Shown here: piece by piece, positions 47,023 through 57,593 of the stretch | How positions within the stretch are numbered: position 1 is the stretch's first letter | How the letters are laid out: each line of letters starts with the position of its first letter | Assembly (NCBI RefSeq): GCF_004342985.1 | Contig: NZ_SMBO01000001.1 | Location: forward strand, 744,001 to 808,000 | DNA length: 64,000 nucleotides | Reading direction: 5' to 3' | DNA from: Novosphingobium sp. PhB57 | Lineage (GTDB): Bacteria; Pseudomonadota; Alphaproteobacteria; Sphingomonadales; Sphingomonadaceae | Notes under the pieces: model-generated | What the model saw: the letters and a program-made list of their open reading frames with translations, nothing else | Told to the model about the DNA's origin: nothing | Database searches by the model: none | Position numbers and translations under genes: made by a program

Positions 47023-47670
47023 TTAGCCCGGGAACTGCTCCGCGACCAGCTTGGCGAAAGCATCGGCGCGGTGGCTGATCTCGTGCTTCTTCTCTGGCGC
47101 GATCTCGGCGAAAGTCTGGTCGAGGCCGTCAGGCACGAAGCAGGGATCGTAGCCGAAGCCCAGCTTGCCGCGCGGCGGCCAGGTGAAGGTGCCGTTGGAG
47201 CGACCTTCGTAAACGGCTTCCGCCCCATCGGGCCAGGCGATCGCGAGCACGCAGGAAAACCAGCAGGAACGGTCGACATCCTGGCCTTGCTCGCAGAGCA
47301 GACCCTCGACCTTGCCCATCGCCATGAACCAGTCGCGGCCTTCCCAGGCCTTGCCGGGCTCGCCCTCGAACCACTGCCGCTCGGCCCAATCGGCGGTGTA
47401 GACGCCGGGCCTTCCGCCCAGCGCCGTCACCGACATGCCGCTATCGTCCGCCAGTGCGGGAAGCTGCGCTGCCTTGGCGGCCGCGTGGGCCTTGAGCAGC
47501 GCGTTCTCCACGAACGTCGTGCCCGTCTCCTCCGGCTCGGGCAGGCCGAGTTCGCCGGCGGAAACGCACTCGATCCCGAACGGCGCGAGCAGGGCGCCGA
47601 TTTCCCGGAGCTTGCCCGCATTGTGCGTGGCAATCACGAGACGTTCGCCCTGGAGGCGGCGATTGCTCAC
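47023..47670 (-). CDS. rdgB: dITP/XTP pyrophosphatase (Ham1 family)
   Basis: Cleans the nucleotide pool of deaminated purines. 215 residues. Motifs are [65 protein letters not shown], and SHRADAF near the C-terminus. GTG start overlapping the rph stop by 4 bases. Confidence 0.97.
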   Translation of the reverse strand: MSNRRLQGERLVIATHNAGKLREIGALLAPFGIECVSAGELGLPEPEETGTTFVENALLKAHAAAKAAQLPALADDSGMSVTALGGRPGVYTADWAERQWFEGEPGKAWEGRDWFMAMGKVEGLLCEQGQDVDRSCWFSCVLAIAWPDGAEAVYEGRSNGTFTWPPRGKLGFGYDPCFVPDGLDQTFAEIAPEKKHEISHRADAFAKLVAEQFPG

Positions 47671-48383
47671 CGGCCGACGGCCTTGGCCTGGGCGGCGAAG
47701 ATCCGGTCGCAGCCGATGCGGGCCAGGCGCAGGAGGCGCAGCAGGCCTTCCTCGTCATAAGTCGCGCCTTCGGCGGTTGCCTGGGCCTCGGCGATCATGC
47801 CGCCTTCGATCAGCACGAAGTTGGCATCGGCATCGGCCGAGCTGTCTTCGATATAGTCGAGGTCGAGCACCGGCGTACCCTCGCAGATGCCGCAGGAGAT
47901 CGCGGCGACGCGGGCGTTGATCGGATCTTCCTTGATCTTGCCTTCGGCCATCAGCTTGTCGACGGCCAGGCGCAGCGCGACCCAGGCGCCCGAGATGGAG
48001 GCGGTGCGGGTGCCGCCATCGGCCTGGAGCACGTCACAGTCGAGCACGATCTGGCGCTCGCCGAGCTTCTTCATGTCGACCACGGCGCGCAAGCTGCGGC
48101 CGATCAGGCGCTGGATTTCCTGGGTGCGGCCCGACTGCTTGCCCTTGGCGGCTTCGCGGCTGCCACGGGTGTGAGTGGCGCGGGGCAGCATCGAGTATTC
48201 GGCGGTGACCCAGCCTTCGCCCTTGCCGCGAAGGAACGGCGGAACCTTTTCCTCGACCGAAGCGGTGACGAGCACACGAGTATCACCGAAGGAAATCAAC
48301 ACCGAGCCTTCGGCGTGCTTGGTGAAACCGGTCTGGATGTCGATAGCGCGCATCTCGTCGGGCGTACGGCCGGAAGGTCGCAT
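47667..48383 (-). CDS. rph: Ribonuclease PH
   Basis: Phosphorolytic 3'-5' exoribonuclease that trims tRNA 3' ends. 238 residues, full length: [18 protein letters not shown] start, [38 protein letters not shown], and the active site [18 protein letters not shown]. First gene of the rph-rdgB-hemW-xerC operon, divergent from hrcA. Confidence 0.98.
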   Translation of the reverse strand: MRPSGRTPDEMRAIDIQTGFTKHAEGSVLISFGDTRVLVTASVEEKVPPFLRGKGEGWVTAEYSMLPRATHTRGSREAAKGKQSGRTQEIQRLIGRSLRAVVDMKKLGERQIVLDCDVLQADGGTRTASISGAWVALRLAVDKLMAEGKIKEDPINARVAAISCGICEGTPVLDLDYIEDSSADADANFVLIEGGMIAEAQATAEGATYDEEGLLRLLRLARIGCDRIFAAQAKAVGR

Positions 48384-48419
48384 GGAGGTTCCTTTGGTCT
48401 AAAATTGCCTGCGCCCCCT

Positions 48420-48469
48420 AGAGCATTTTCCGCCCCGGTGGAAACACCTGAGCGCGTGGAAAATGCGAC
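48420..48469. repeat. Palindromic intergenic element (GCATTTTCC/GGAAAATGC)
   Basis: Inverted repeat GCATTTTCC (48423-48431) / GGAAAATGC (48458-48466) enclosing a smaller stem GGTG-GAAA-CACC. It resembles the AGCATTTTC-type dispersed palindromes of alphaproteobacterial genomes. Only one copy was noticed in this window. Confidence 0.55.
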
Positions 48470-48526
48470 AATCGAGTGTATCCAAGGGAAAAAGCGCGAT
48501 AGTCGCCCCGACATCGCGCCATGGGA

Positions 48527-48554
48527 CTTGAGGCCTTGGCGGCAATCCCTAAGT
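48527..48554 (+). promoter_or_regulatory. Possible RpoH-type promoter of hrcA
   Basis: CTTG-N17-CCTAAGT approximates the alphaproteobacterial heat-shock consensus CTTG-N17-CYTATNT. The predicted start (about 48561) would leave only a few leader bases and cut off the GAGGA ribosome site, so it is doubtful. Confidence 0.28.
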
Positions 48555-48563
48555 TGAGGACGA

Positions 48564-49607
48564 ATGCCGACACCACCCATCCTAGAACTGACCGACCGCG
48601 CGCGCGAGATTTTCCGCCTCGTCGTGGAGGGCTATATCGCCACCGGAAGCCCGGTCGGCTCGAAGGTCCTGGCCGGGCCGGGCGGCGTGAAATTGTCCTC
48701 GGCATCGATCCGTTCGGTCCTGGCCGACCTCGAATCGCTGGGACTGCTGGCCGCCCCCCACATAAGCGCGGCACGCCTGCCGACCGAGGCCGGGCTGCGC
48801 CTGTTCGTGGACGGCATCATGCAAGTGGCGGAACCGACCGCCGAGGAACGGCTCGCCATCGAGAGCCGGATTGCCGCGCCGGGGCCGATCGAGGCCGCGC
48901 TGGAGGCGACCAGCGCCTTGCTGTCGAACCTCACGTCGGGCGCCGGCGTAGTCATGGTGCCGCGCCGCGAGCCGCGTCTGATGCACTTGCAGATCGTTCC
49001 GCTCGGCCCCGGCCGGGCGCTGGCGGTGCTCGTGGGCGAAGAAGGCGCGGTGGAGAACCGGATCATCGAACTGCCCGCCAGTCTGCCGCCCGGCGCGCTG
49101 GAGGAAGCCTCGAACTACATCACCGCCCATCTCGCCGGCCGCACCCTGGGTGAGGCGGCCCGGGCGATGCGGTCCGACATCGCTACCGGCAAGTCGGCGC
49201 TCGATACGGCCAGCCGCGACCTCGTGGAGCGCGGCCTTGCCGTGTGGAGCGAGGATGCGACCGCCCGGCCGGTGCTGATCGTGCGCGGGCAGGCCAATCT
49301 CCTCGACGAATCGGCGCTTTCCGATCTCGAACGCGTCCGCTCGCTGCTTGATGACCTGGAAAACAAGCAGTCCGTCGCCGAGTTGCTGGAGACGGCGCGC
49401 GAGGCGGATTCGACCAGGATATTCATCGGATCGGAAAACCGGCTTTTCGCGCTTTCCGGCTCCTCGGTCATCGCTTCGCCCTATCGGGATCGCGAGGGCA
49501 GGGTCGTCGGCGTAGTGGGGGTAATCGGCCCGACTCGGTTGAATTATGCGCGCGTCGTCCCCATGGTGGACTTCACTGCCCAGAGCCTGGGCAAGCTCAT
49601 CGGATAG
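48564..49607 (+). CDS. hrcA: Heat-inducible transcription repressor HrcA
   Basis: Represses chaperone genes by binding CIRCE (TTAGCACTC-N9-GAGTGCTAA). 347 residues: winged-helix N-terminus (FRLVVEGYIATGSPVGSKVL, LSSASIRSVLADLESLGLL), then a GAF-like dimerisation domain. No CIRCE element was found in this window, so its target is probably groESL elsewhere. Followed after 16 bases by grpE, with which it forms an operon. Confidence 0.96.
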   Translation: MPTPPILELTDRAREIFRLVVEGYIATGSPVGSKVLAGPGGVKLSSASIRSVLADLESLGLLAAPHISAARLPTEAGLRLFVDGIMQVAEPTAEERLAIESRIAAPGPIEAALEATSALLSNLTSGAGVVMVPRREPRLMHLQIVPLGPGRALAVLVGEEGAVENRIIELPASLPPGALEEASNYITAHLAGRTLGEAARAMRSDIATGKSALDTASRDLVERGLAVWSEDATARPVLIVRGQANLLDESALSDLERVRSLLDDLENKQSVAELLETAREADSTRIFIGSENRLFALSGSSVIASPYRDREGRVVGVVGVIGPTRLNYARVVPMVDFTAQSLGKLIG

Positions 49608-49623
49608 TTGGAACCTTACAATA

Positions 49624-50199
49624 ATGACTGACGACAAGACCCAGCCGCCAGAGGGTCAGACTGTAGATCCCGCCATCGCGGAAGAACTGAAGGGCGTGCC
49701 CGAAGACATGATCGACAGCGATAAGGACGGCGGTGAAATCGCCAAGCTCCGCGAGGAACTGGAAATCGCCAAGCAGGACGTGCTTTACGCCCGTGCCGAG
49801 ACCCAGAACGTGCGCCGCCGCCTTGAAAAGGACGTGGCCGACACCCGCGCCTATGCCGCGACCGGCTTTGCCCGCGACATTCTCTCGGTGGCGGACAACC
49901 TGTCCCGCGCGCTCTCCTCGATCCCGGGCGAACTGCGCGAGGACGAGAAGCTGAAGGGCATCGTCGCCGGCATCGAAGCGACTGGCCGCGAGATCGAGAA
50001 GGTGTTCACCAACCACGGCATCACCCGCATCGCCGCGATGGGCATGCCGCTCGACCCGAACCAGCACCAGGCGATGATCGAGGTTCCCTCGGCCGATGTC
50101 GAGCCGGGCACGGTCGTCCAGGAACTCCAGGCCGGTTATATGATCAAGGACCGCCTGCTGCGTCCTGCCATGGTGGCAGTGGCGAAGAAGCCGGACTGA
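49624..50199 (+). CDS. grpE: Nucleotide exchange factor GrpE
   Basis: 191 residues: acidic disordered start, long coiled-coil helix (about 35-95, IAKLREELEIAKQDVLYARA), then the beta-wing domain (MGMPLDPNQHQAMIEVPS, GYMIKDRLLRPAMVAVA). It releases ADP from DnaK, encoded about 1.8 kb downstream. The start was chosen at MTDDKTQ, 16 bases after hrcA. Confidence 0.97.
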   Translation: MTDDKTQPPEGQTVDPAIAEELKGVPEDMIDSDKDGGEIAKLREELEIAKQDVLYARAETQNVRRRLEKDVADTRAYAATGFARDILSVADNLSRALSSIPGELREDEKLKGIVAGIEATGREIEKVFTNHGITRIAAMGMPLDPNQHQAMIEVPSADVEPGTVVQELQAGYMIKDRLLRPAMVAVAKKPD

Positions 50200-50226
50200 T
50201 CCGGCTTTCCTGATCCCTGTTACCCG

Positions 50227-50286
50227 CCGTGCCCGCTGTTGGTCTTCAAGGTTCGTCAAGGCCTTGAGAGACGAACGGGGGCACGG
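50227..50286 (+). terminator. Long structured element downstream of grpE
   Basis: Outer stem CCGTGCCC (50227-50234) / GGGCACGG (50279-50286) enclosing an inner stem GTCT-T-CAAGG / CCTTG-AG-AGAC. TGTCGTTCGTTTG follows on the plus strand, a weak T-rich tail. Probably the hrcA-grpE terminator; a small RNA or leader element for the next gene is possible. Confidence 0.5.
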
Positions 50287-50372
50287 TGTCGTTCGTTTGC
50301 AGGGCCTTATGGAACCCCTCCGCATCGGGGCCGTTGATCAGTCAGGCAACTGATTTTCAGCGGAGAGATCCC

Positions 50373-50627
50373 ATGCGAATGCTCATTCTTCCTATCTTGG
50401 CCGCCGGCGCCCTGGGCGTGGCTGGCTGTGCAAGCAACTACGGCGGCGAAGGCGCCCTGGCCGGCGGCGCGCTGGGCGCGGGCGTTGGTGCGCTGGCGGG
50501 TGACGTCGGCGCCGGTGCCGCCGTCGGCGCTGCTGCCGGTGCGGCTGTCGGCTCGACCCAGAAGAAGCACAATGGCTGCTATCGTTACGATCGCCGCGGC
50601 GACCGCTACTGGGACCGCGACTGCTGA
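50373..50627 (+). CDS. Small glycine-zipper lipoprotein
   Basis: 84 residues. Lipobox GVAGCAS (Cys19), then a glycine-zipper region (GGALGAGVGALAGDVGAGAA with alternating Gly/Ala) that can insert in or span a membrane. A short tail rich in Arg/Tyr/Asp with two cysteines follows. Similar small lipoproteins are often outer-membrane and stress-related. GGAGAG ribosome site. Confidence 0.85.
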   Translation: MRMLILPILAAGALGVAGCASNYGGEGALAGGALGAGVGALAGDVGAGAAVGAAAGAAVGSTQKKHNGCYRYDRRGDRYWDRDC

Positions 50628-50654
50628 TCGCGCCGGCCTGACGGGTCTGCTTAC

Positions 50655-50704
50655 ACACATTGAGAAAGGGGCGCGAGGAAACTCGCGCCCCTTTCTCAAT
50701 GTGT
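50655..50704. terminator. Exceptionally long perfect hairpin terminator
   Basis: 23-bp perfect stem closed by a GAAA tetraloop (arms 50655-50677 and 50682-50704), between two convergent genes. The AAAGGGG/CCCCTTT blocks lie inside the stem and a short TT follows. Likely a bidirectional terminator. Confidence 0.8.
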
Positions 50705-50712
50705 TTGGGAGC

Positions 50713-51234
50713 CTAGCCTGAAATCCGGCCGAACGGCAGGATGCCGTCATAGCTGGCGAGCGGCGGTGCACCTGGAACTCGCCATCCCCGATCGAGCAGG
50801 AACGCGTGGCGCACGATCTCGGCCTGCTGCTCGATCCCGTAGCGACCGAGCGTCCAGCCCGGCCGCAAGGCATAATCGTAGCGGCAGAGCGGATGGCGCA
50901 TGAGCGGAAGATACCAGCGGCCTTTGCGCTGGGTCTGCCAGACATGCGTCATTTCATGGATGAACAACCCCTGGAGCCCGATCGGCGCTCCGGCGAAATC
51001 GTCCTGATAAAGCGCGGAGCCGCGGTGGAAATGAAGGTGCCCGCAAGGCGCCATGACGACATTGGCAGGCTGGAAGGGAAACCATTTGCGCCGCCGGATG
51101 CGAACGGGTGCGCAGTCCACCGCGTCGCCGAAAACCGATTGGACCAGCGCGATCTCACCCGGTGTCAGCGGGCGCTCGGCCCCCGGCAGGCAGGCAGGGG
51201 GCGCGATTTCTTCTGGCAGGGGTTCCCCGGACAA
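50713..51234 (-). CDS. HEXXH minimal metallopeptidase-like protein ('Vgr-related')
   Basis: 173 residues. HEMTH at 93-97 (LFIHEMTHVWQ) is a zincin HEXXH motif and EQQAEIV about 45 residues later could supply the third ligand, as in minigluzincins. Homologues in sphingomonads are often labelled vgr-related because of similarity to a domain next to Rhs/Vgr genes; no T6SS genes are nearby. No signal peptide. TTG start 8 bases after the copper-chaperone gene, so the two are cotranscribed. Confidence 0.75.
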   Translation of the reverse strand: MSGEPLPEEIAPPACLPGAERPLTPGEIALVQSVFGDAVDCAPVRIRRRKWFPFQPANVVMAPCGHLHFHRGSALYQDDFAGAPIGLQGLFIHEMTHVWQTQRKGRWYLPLMRHPLCRYDYALRPGWTLGRYGIEQQAEIVRHAFLLDRGWRVPGAPPLASYDGILPFGRISG

Positions 51235-51242
51235 GTGCGTGG

Positions 51243-51767
51243 TCAGTGGTCCATTCCGGGCATGTCGCTGCCGCCGCCCATATCCCCGCCCATGGTTTCG
51301 ACCCGAAGCGGCATCGAGAGCTTGTCGCCGTCGGAGAAGGTCAGGGCTAATTCGGCCGTCTCGCTGGCCTTCACCGTCTCGCCGATGTCGAACACCATGA
51401 CGTGCATGCCGCCCTGCTTGAAATCGACCTGGGCGCCGGGCGCGAGATCGAGCGAATCGACGGCGGCCATGCTGCCGCCCTCCGTCTTGTGCATCTGGGC
51501 GCTGCCGGCGCCACCGACATGGACGCCGACGAGCTTCACCGGCACCGAACCGTCATTGCGCACGGTGAAGTAGACCGCGCCGGGGCGGCCGGCCACGACC
51601 GGAAGAATGAGGTGGCCGTCGCTGGCGCTGATGCCGGGCTTTGCGGTTGGCCCGGCGTCAAGCGAGGCGCTTTCCTGCGGCGCCGGCGCCTCGCTCTGCT
51701 TGCAGGCGGCAAGCGAGACGAGCAGGGCGGAGGCACTGGTAAAGGCAAGCAGGGAAAAGGGCTTCAC
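51243..51767 (-). CDS. PCu(A)C-type periplasmic copper chaperone (lipoprotein)
   Basis: 174 residues from GTG 51767, with AGAGGAT upstream. Lipobox VSLAACKQ (Cys22), then the PCuAC domain: VYFTVRNDGSVPVKLVG, AQMHKTEGGSM and GGMHVMVFDI provide the Met/His Cu(I) ligands. The C-terminal tail MGGDMGGGSDMPGMDH is Met/His-rich and probably also binds copper. It delivers Cu to cytochrome oxidase in characterised cases. A frame extending through dnaK on this strand is spurious. Confidence 0.88.
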   Translation of the reverse strand: MKPFSLLAFTSASALLVSLAACKQSEAPAPQESASLDAGPTAKPGISASDGHLILPVVAGRPGAVYFTVRNDGSVPVKLVGVHVGGAGSAQMHKTEGGSMAAVDSLDLAPGAQVDFKQGGMHVMVFDIGETVKASETAELALTFSDGDKLSMPLRVETMGGDMGGGSDMPGMDH

Positions 51768-51854
51768 GGCGGCTGGATCCTCTCGGGCAGGCCCCTGATC
51801 GCGAAGAGTTTCGGGGCGCTGAAAATTTCCCCCGCGTAATGCCATCGCGACAGA

Positions 51855-51882
51855 CTTGTTCCAAGCGAAACCACACCTATAT
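51855..51882 (+). promoter_or_regulatory. RpoH (sigma-32) promoter of dnaK
   Basis: CTTG (51855-51858), exactly 17 bases, CCTATAT (51876-51882). This is a full match to the alphaproteobacterial heat-shock consensus CTTG-N17-CYTATNT. Predicted start near 51889, giving a leader of about 98 bases. No CIRCE operator lies in it, so control is by sigma-32 rather than HrcA. Confidence 0.8.
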
Positions 51883-51986
51883 GCGGCTCCGACGACTTTG
51901 AACGTCATCGAGCTGTGCAAGCCGCCTTGCCTTATGGAGGGAGGCGATCCGCATGGTGTCATCCACTGACGTGAGGAATGGGGATA

Positions 51987-53900
<1,914 letters not shown>

Positions 53901-53981
53901 CGAGTCCTCATGAAAACCGCGATCGCCACCGGTGCACGACGTGCCGGTGGCGACCGGGTCGTACGCGGGGAAGTATAAGAC

Positions 53982-55112
53982 GTGTCAGCGACTGAAATCG
54001 ATTATTACGAACTGCTGGAAGTAGAGCGCAGCGCCGACGACAAGACCATCAAGTCGTCCTACCGCCGCCTCGCCATGCGGCATCATCCGGACAAGAACCC
54101 GGGCTGCGGCGATTCCGAAGCGCGTTTCAAGCAGATCAGCGAGGCTTACGACTGCCTCAAGGACCCCCAGAAGCGGGCGGCCTACGATCGTTACGGCCAT
54201 GCCGCATTCCAGCAGGGAATGGGCGGCGGCGGTCATCCCGGCGGCGCCGAGTTCGGCGATATCGGGGACATCTTCGAGTCTATTTTCGGCAGCGCCTTCG
54301 GTGGAGGCGGTCGTCAGCAGGCGCGTCGCGGTGCCGACTTGCGTTACGACATGGAAGTCAGTCTGGACGAAGCCTTCCACGGCAAGCAGACCGAGATCAC
54401 CATCGAAGTCTCGCAGGGTTGCGAGCCATGCGGCGGTTCGGGCGCCGAGCCGGGAACCGGCAAGCGCGGCTGCAACATGTGCGGCGGCCATGGCAAGGTC
54501 CGGGCGCAGCAGGGCTTCTTCGTGGTGGAACGCACTTGCCCCACCTGCCACGGCCGGGGTGAAGTGATCGAGAAGCCATGCCGCTCCTGCGGCGGCGAGG
54601 GCCGGGTCGACAAGCCGCAGACCTTGCAGGTGGACATTCCGCCGGGCGTCGATTCCGGCACCCGCATCCGCCTTTCCGGCAAGGGCGAGGCCGGTCCCTT
54701 CGGCGCGCCTCCGGGCGATCTCTATATCTTCCTGCATGTCAAACGGCACCGGGTGTTCGAACGCGACGGCACGACGCTGATCACGCGCGTTCCGATCACG
54801 TTCACCACGGCGGCACTGGGCGGCTCGATCGAGATTCCCGGCATGGATGGCGAGGGCCTTTCGGTCGACATTCCGGCGGGCATCCAGTCGGGCAAGCAGC
54901 TGCGCAAGCGCGGCGCGGGCATGCCGGTCCTGCAGGGGCGGGGCCGCGGCGATCTCGTCATCGAGATCAGCGTGGAAACGCCGACCAAGCTTTCCGCCCG
55001 CCAGAAGGAAATCCTGCGCGAGCTGCAGTCGACCGAAACCGGCGACGAATGCCCGCAGTCCAAAGGCTTCTTCGACCGCATCAAGGAAGCCTGGAACGAC
55101 CTGACGGAATAG
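53982..55112 (+). CDS. dnaJ: Chaperone DnaJ (Hsp40)
   Basis: 376 residues, GTG start. J domain with HHPDKN (HPD motif), a G/F-type region rich in Gly, four CxxCxGxG zinc repeats (CEPCGGSG, CNMCGGHG, CPTCHGRG, CRSCGGEG), then C-terminal beta domains. Stimulates DnaK ATPase. 81 bases after dnaK, probably cotranscribed. Confidence 0.98.
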   Translation: MSATEIDYYELLEVERSADDKTIKSSYRRLAMRHHPDKNPGCGDSEARFKQISEAYDCLKDPQKRAAYDRYGHAAFQQGMGGGGHPGGAEFGDIGDIFESIFGSAFGGGGRQQARRGADLRYDMEVSLDEAFHGKQTEITIEVSQGCEPCGGSGAEPGTGKRGCNMCGGHGKVRAQQGFFVVERTCPTCHGRGEVIEKPCRSCGGEGRVDKPQTLQVDIPPGVDSGTRIRLSGKGEAGPFGAPPGDLYIFLHVKRHRVFERDGTTLITRVPITFTTAALGGSIEIPGMDGEGLSVDIPAGIQSGKQLRKRGAGMPVLQGRGRGDLVIEISVETPTKLSARQKEILRELQSTETGDECPQSKGFFDRIKEAWNDLTE

Positions 55113-55139
55113 CCCCGTCCGGCCGAATAACCGAACAAG

Positions 55140-55179
55140 AACGTCGTCCCGGACCTGCTCCGGGGCCACGTTGTTTTTT
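55140..55179 (+). terminator. Intrinsic terminator of dnaKJ
   Basis: AACGT..CCCGG stem paired with CCGGG..ACGTT, followed by GTTTTTT. Just after it lies a short direct repeat TTTTGG(G)CCGACG (about 55175-55201). Confidence 0.8.
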
Positions 55180-55216
55180 GGGCCGACGGTTTTGGCCGAC
55201 GTCTTTTGGCTAAACG

Positions 55217-57523
55217 TCAGCCGCCTCTCAGCACCTCTTCCCGCACGTTCCGCACCAGAGTGGGATCGGCCGTGAGGCGATCCTTTTCCTCTTCGAGCAC
55301 GGCCAGGAAAGCCTCCCGCTTGAAGGTCCAGAGTTCGCCTTCCAGCAGGGCATGTTCGCCCTCGGCAGTTGAGGAAATCAGGTCGATCATCCGCTCGGCG
55401 CCGTGCAATCGGCCCCAGAGGTAGTCGTTTTCGCGATAGGCGCGGCTGAAGAAGGCACCGAAGTTGAAGAACTCGGTGCCGCGAAGCACCGGACCTTGCC
55501 GGATCATGTGGCAATCCTCAGGCGAAATGCGGTCGACGCGAATCGGATCGAACTCCGTCAGGCCCTCGCCGCGCAGCAGCGGCAGGGTCACCGTGTCGTA
55601 GAAAGGGAAGCCGAGGTAGGCGAGCAGCACCCGGCGCCGCAGCGCCTGCGGCATCTCGGCCAGGGCTTCCGCCAGGAGGGTATCGACCCGGGCATCGATC
55701 GCCACCAGGTCGCGAACCTTTTCGATGTGATCGATCACCGCGCCAGGATCGGTGAACACCGCTGCGGCGAGCGCGGCGAAAGTCTCCCCCATCGCAGCGA
55801 CCGGCTCGCGGTCGAGATAGAGCGCAAGCGCGGCGTAGATCGCCTCCCTTGCCTTGTCCCGCTCTACTTCCGTGACGCTTTCTTCTTGCTGCCACTCCTG
55901 CGTGACGCGCCGTGCCAGCAGGCGAAGCCGCCGAATTCGGAACGCCAGGTCATGCGTGCGGAAAAAGCCGATCATCCCCGGCGAACCGTCGCCTTTCAGG
56001 CCCTTGATCCGGTCCAGCCCGACGCTGGCGAAATGATCGTGAAGCCGCAGCGCGATCGGCTCGCTGGAGGAGAGGCCCAGCTCCGGCGCGCCTTCGTAGA
56101 TGAGCCGGGCCAGCTTGGCGACGATCCCGGAAAACTTGACCTGGACGTATCCGTGATAAGCGAAACCCGCCTGTTCCAGCGCCGCGCGCTGTGCCTTGTC
56201 CCGCCAGGCGGAAAGGCGCTTGGGGGTCGGCCGGTCGAGGAAGAAGGTATTGCCGAACAGACGGTCCACCGTCTCCTCGATCTCCGGCCGCAATGCCAGC
56301 ACGATGGCCCGCAGCGTCGCCACTTCCTGCGAATCGCGCTCTAAAGCCTCCAGGTTGTCGCGGATCGGCTGCTCGCGCGGGATCGAGGACAGTGAGCCGA
56401 ATATCGTCGAGAAGAAGCCCGGCGCCCGGCGTTCCTGGCGCATCGAGGCGCCGATACGATCCGGCGTGGGGTCGATGTAGACGAAACGGCGATCGACTTC
56501 GCGCGTCGCCGGCCGGTCGCGCAGCACGCCCATGGCATCGGCGAAGGGCGCATTGTTGAGCACCGAGCCGTCGATGAGCGCCACGTTGTCGAGGTCTCCG
56601 CGCTGGCTGTGCTCGGGCATGACGCGGCGGAAGAACGCCTCGCGCTCCGGCCAGGCGAGCCCTAGTTCCGCAATCACGCCGTCGATTTCCTCGATCTGGA
56701 GCGGCGGGAAGGCCCCCGGGAAACTGGCCGTGGCGCGGGCGGCCAGCAGGAGTTCCGGCATGGCGGCAAGGGAAGGGGTGCCGGAGCGCGACTCGAAGCC
56801 GATGCTGAGGCGATGCTCGCTTTCCAGCACGAGTTCCGGCGAGTGAAGGCGCAAGGTTTCAAGGTGTCCCTTGAAGTCCGTTGCCGTCACGAAGAGGTTT
56901 ATCGGATGGCCATGAGGAAGGAGCGGCGGCCCGGCCTCGGTCTCGGCCATCGCCGTGAAGGCTCCGGCCAGCAGGCGCGAGAGACCGACCCCGCTGAAAG
57001 GCGGCTCGAACCAGCGCGAGCGGATCAGCCGCGAGAGTTTCTGCCGCACTTCCTCGCGAGTTTCCGGCGCCACGCTGGTCGTCACGGCATTGCCGGGTCG
57101 ATGCAGCAGGTAGGAGACGAGCGGCCGGGCCCAGAACTTGGTCACCTGGCTGCGCGCCCTTGCTTCCGGATCGAGCAGGACGTCGACGTCGGCGTTTTCC
57201 AGCCAAAGCTCGGTCAGCGGCTCCAGCGAGTGTCCCGAATGGATCGCCTGCGAGAGGAATACGCTGTTTATCCCGCCCGCGCTGGCACCGGCGACAATGT
57301 CGGTCAGTATGCGCAGCCGCAGGTTGCTGCCGGCCTCCAGTCGCTTGAGCAGCTTGTGATAGACTCCCGCCGTTCCCGGCGGCGGTTCCGCATCGCCCTC
57401 CGCCCAGAACGCCTGGCTGGCCTGAAGCGCCTTCCAGAGTTCCTTGGTGACCCCGTGCATGTAAACGGCAAGGCTGATGCCGCCGTAGCAGACCAGCGCG
57501 ATCCGCAATTCCTTTTGCCGCAT
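55217..57523 (-). CDS. Patatin-like phospholipase family protein
   Basis: 768 residues, long for patatins. N-terminal patatin core: oxyanion loop YGGISLAVYMHG, nucleophile S81 in GAGASAGG-type motif (AGASAGGIN), and the dyad Asp in ALIDGSVLNN (DGS in place of DGG/A). The C-terminal half (about 400-768) is helical and specific to this large bacterial subgroup. Probably a lipid acyl hydrolase. Convergent with dnaJ. Confidence 0.9.
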   Translation of the reverse strand: MRQKELRIALVCYGGISLAVYMHGVTKELWKALQASQAFWAEGDAEPPPGTAGVYHKLLKRLEAGSNLRLRILTDIVAGASAGGINSVFLSQAIHSGHSLEPLTELWLENADVDVLLDPEARARSQVTKFWARPLVSYLLHRPGNAVTTSVAPETREEVRQKLSRLIRSRWFEPPFSGVGLSRLLAGAFTAMAETEAGPPLLPHGHPINLFVTATDFKGHLETLRLHSPELVLESEHRLSIGFESRSGTPSLAAMPELLLAARATASFPGAFPPLQIEEIDGVIAELGLAWPEREAFFRRVMPEHSQRGDLDNVALIDGSVLNNAPFADAMGVLRDRPATREVDRRFVYIDPTPDRIGASMRQERRAPGFFSTIFGSLSSIPREQPIRDNLEALERDSQEVATLRAIVLALRPEIEETVDRLFGNTFFLDRPTPKRLSAWRDKAQRAALEQAGFAYHGYVQVKFSGIVAKLARLIYEGAPELGLSSSEPIALRLHDHFASVGLDRIKGLKGDGSPGMIGFFRTHDLAFRIRRLRLLARRVTQEWQQEESVTEVERDKAREAIYAALALYLDREPVAAMGETFAALAAAVFTDPGAVIDHIEKVRDLVAIDARVDTLLAEALAEMPQALRRRVLLAYLGFPFYDTVTLPLLRGEGLTEFDPIRVDRISPEDCHMIRQGPVLRGTEFFNFGAFFSRAYRENDYLWGRLHGAERMIDLISSTAEGEHALLEGELWTFKREAFLAVLEEEKDRLTADPTLVRNVREEVLRGG

Positions 57524-57593
57524 TGCTCCATGTTGGCGCTATCGTTCGGGAAAGGCAATTGCGTTCTCATTCCGTTCCCGATAATCGGGCGAC

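Noticed and set aside
48384..51986. CIRCE operator expected near hrcA, grpE or dnaK
   Set aside because: No TTAGCACTC-N9-GAGTGCTAA or close variant was found on reading these intergenic regions.
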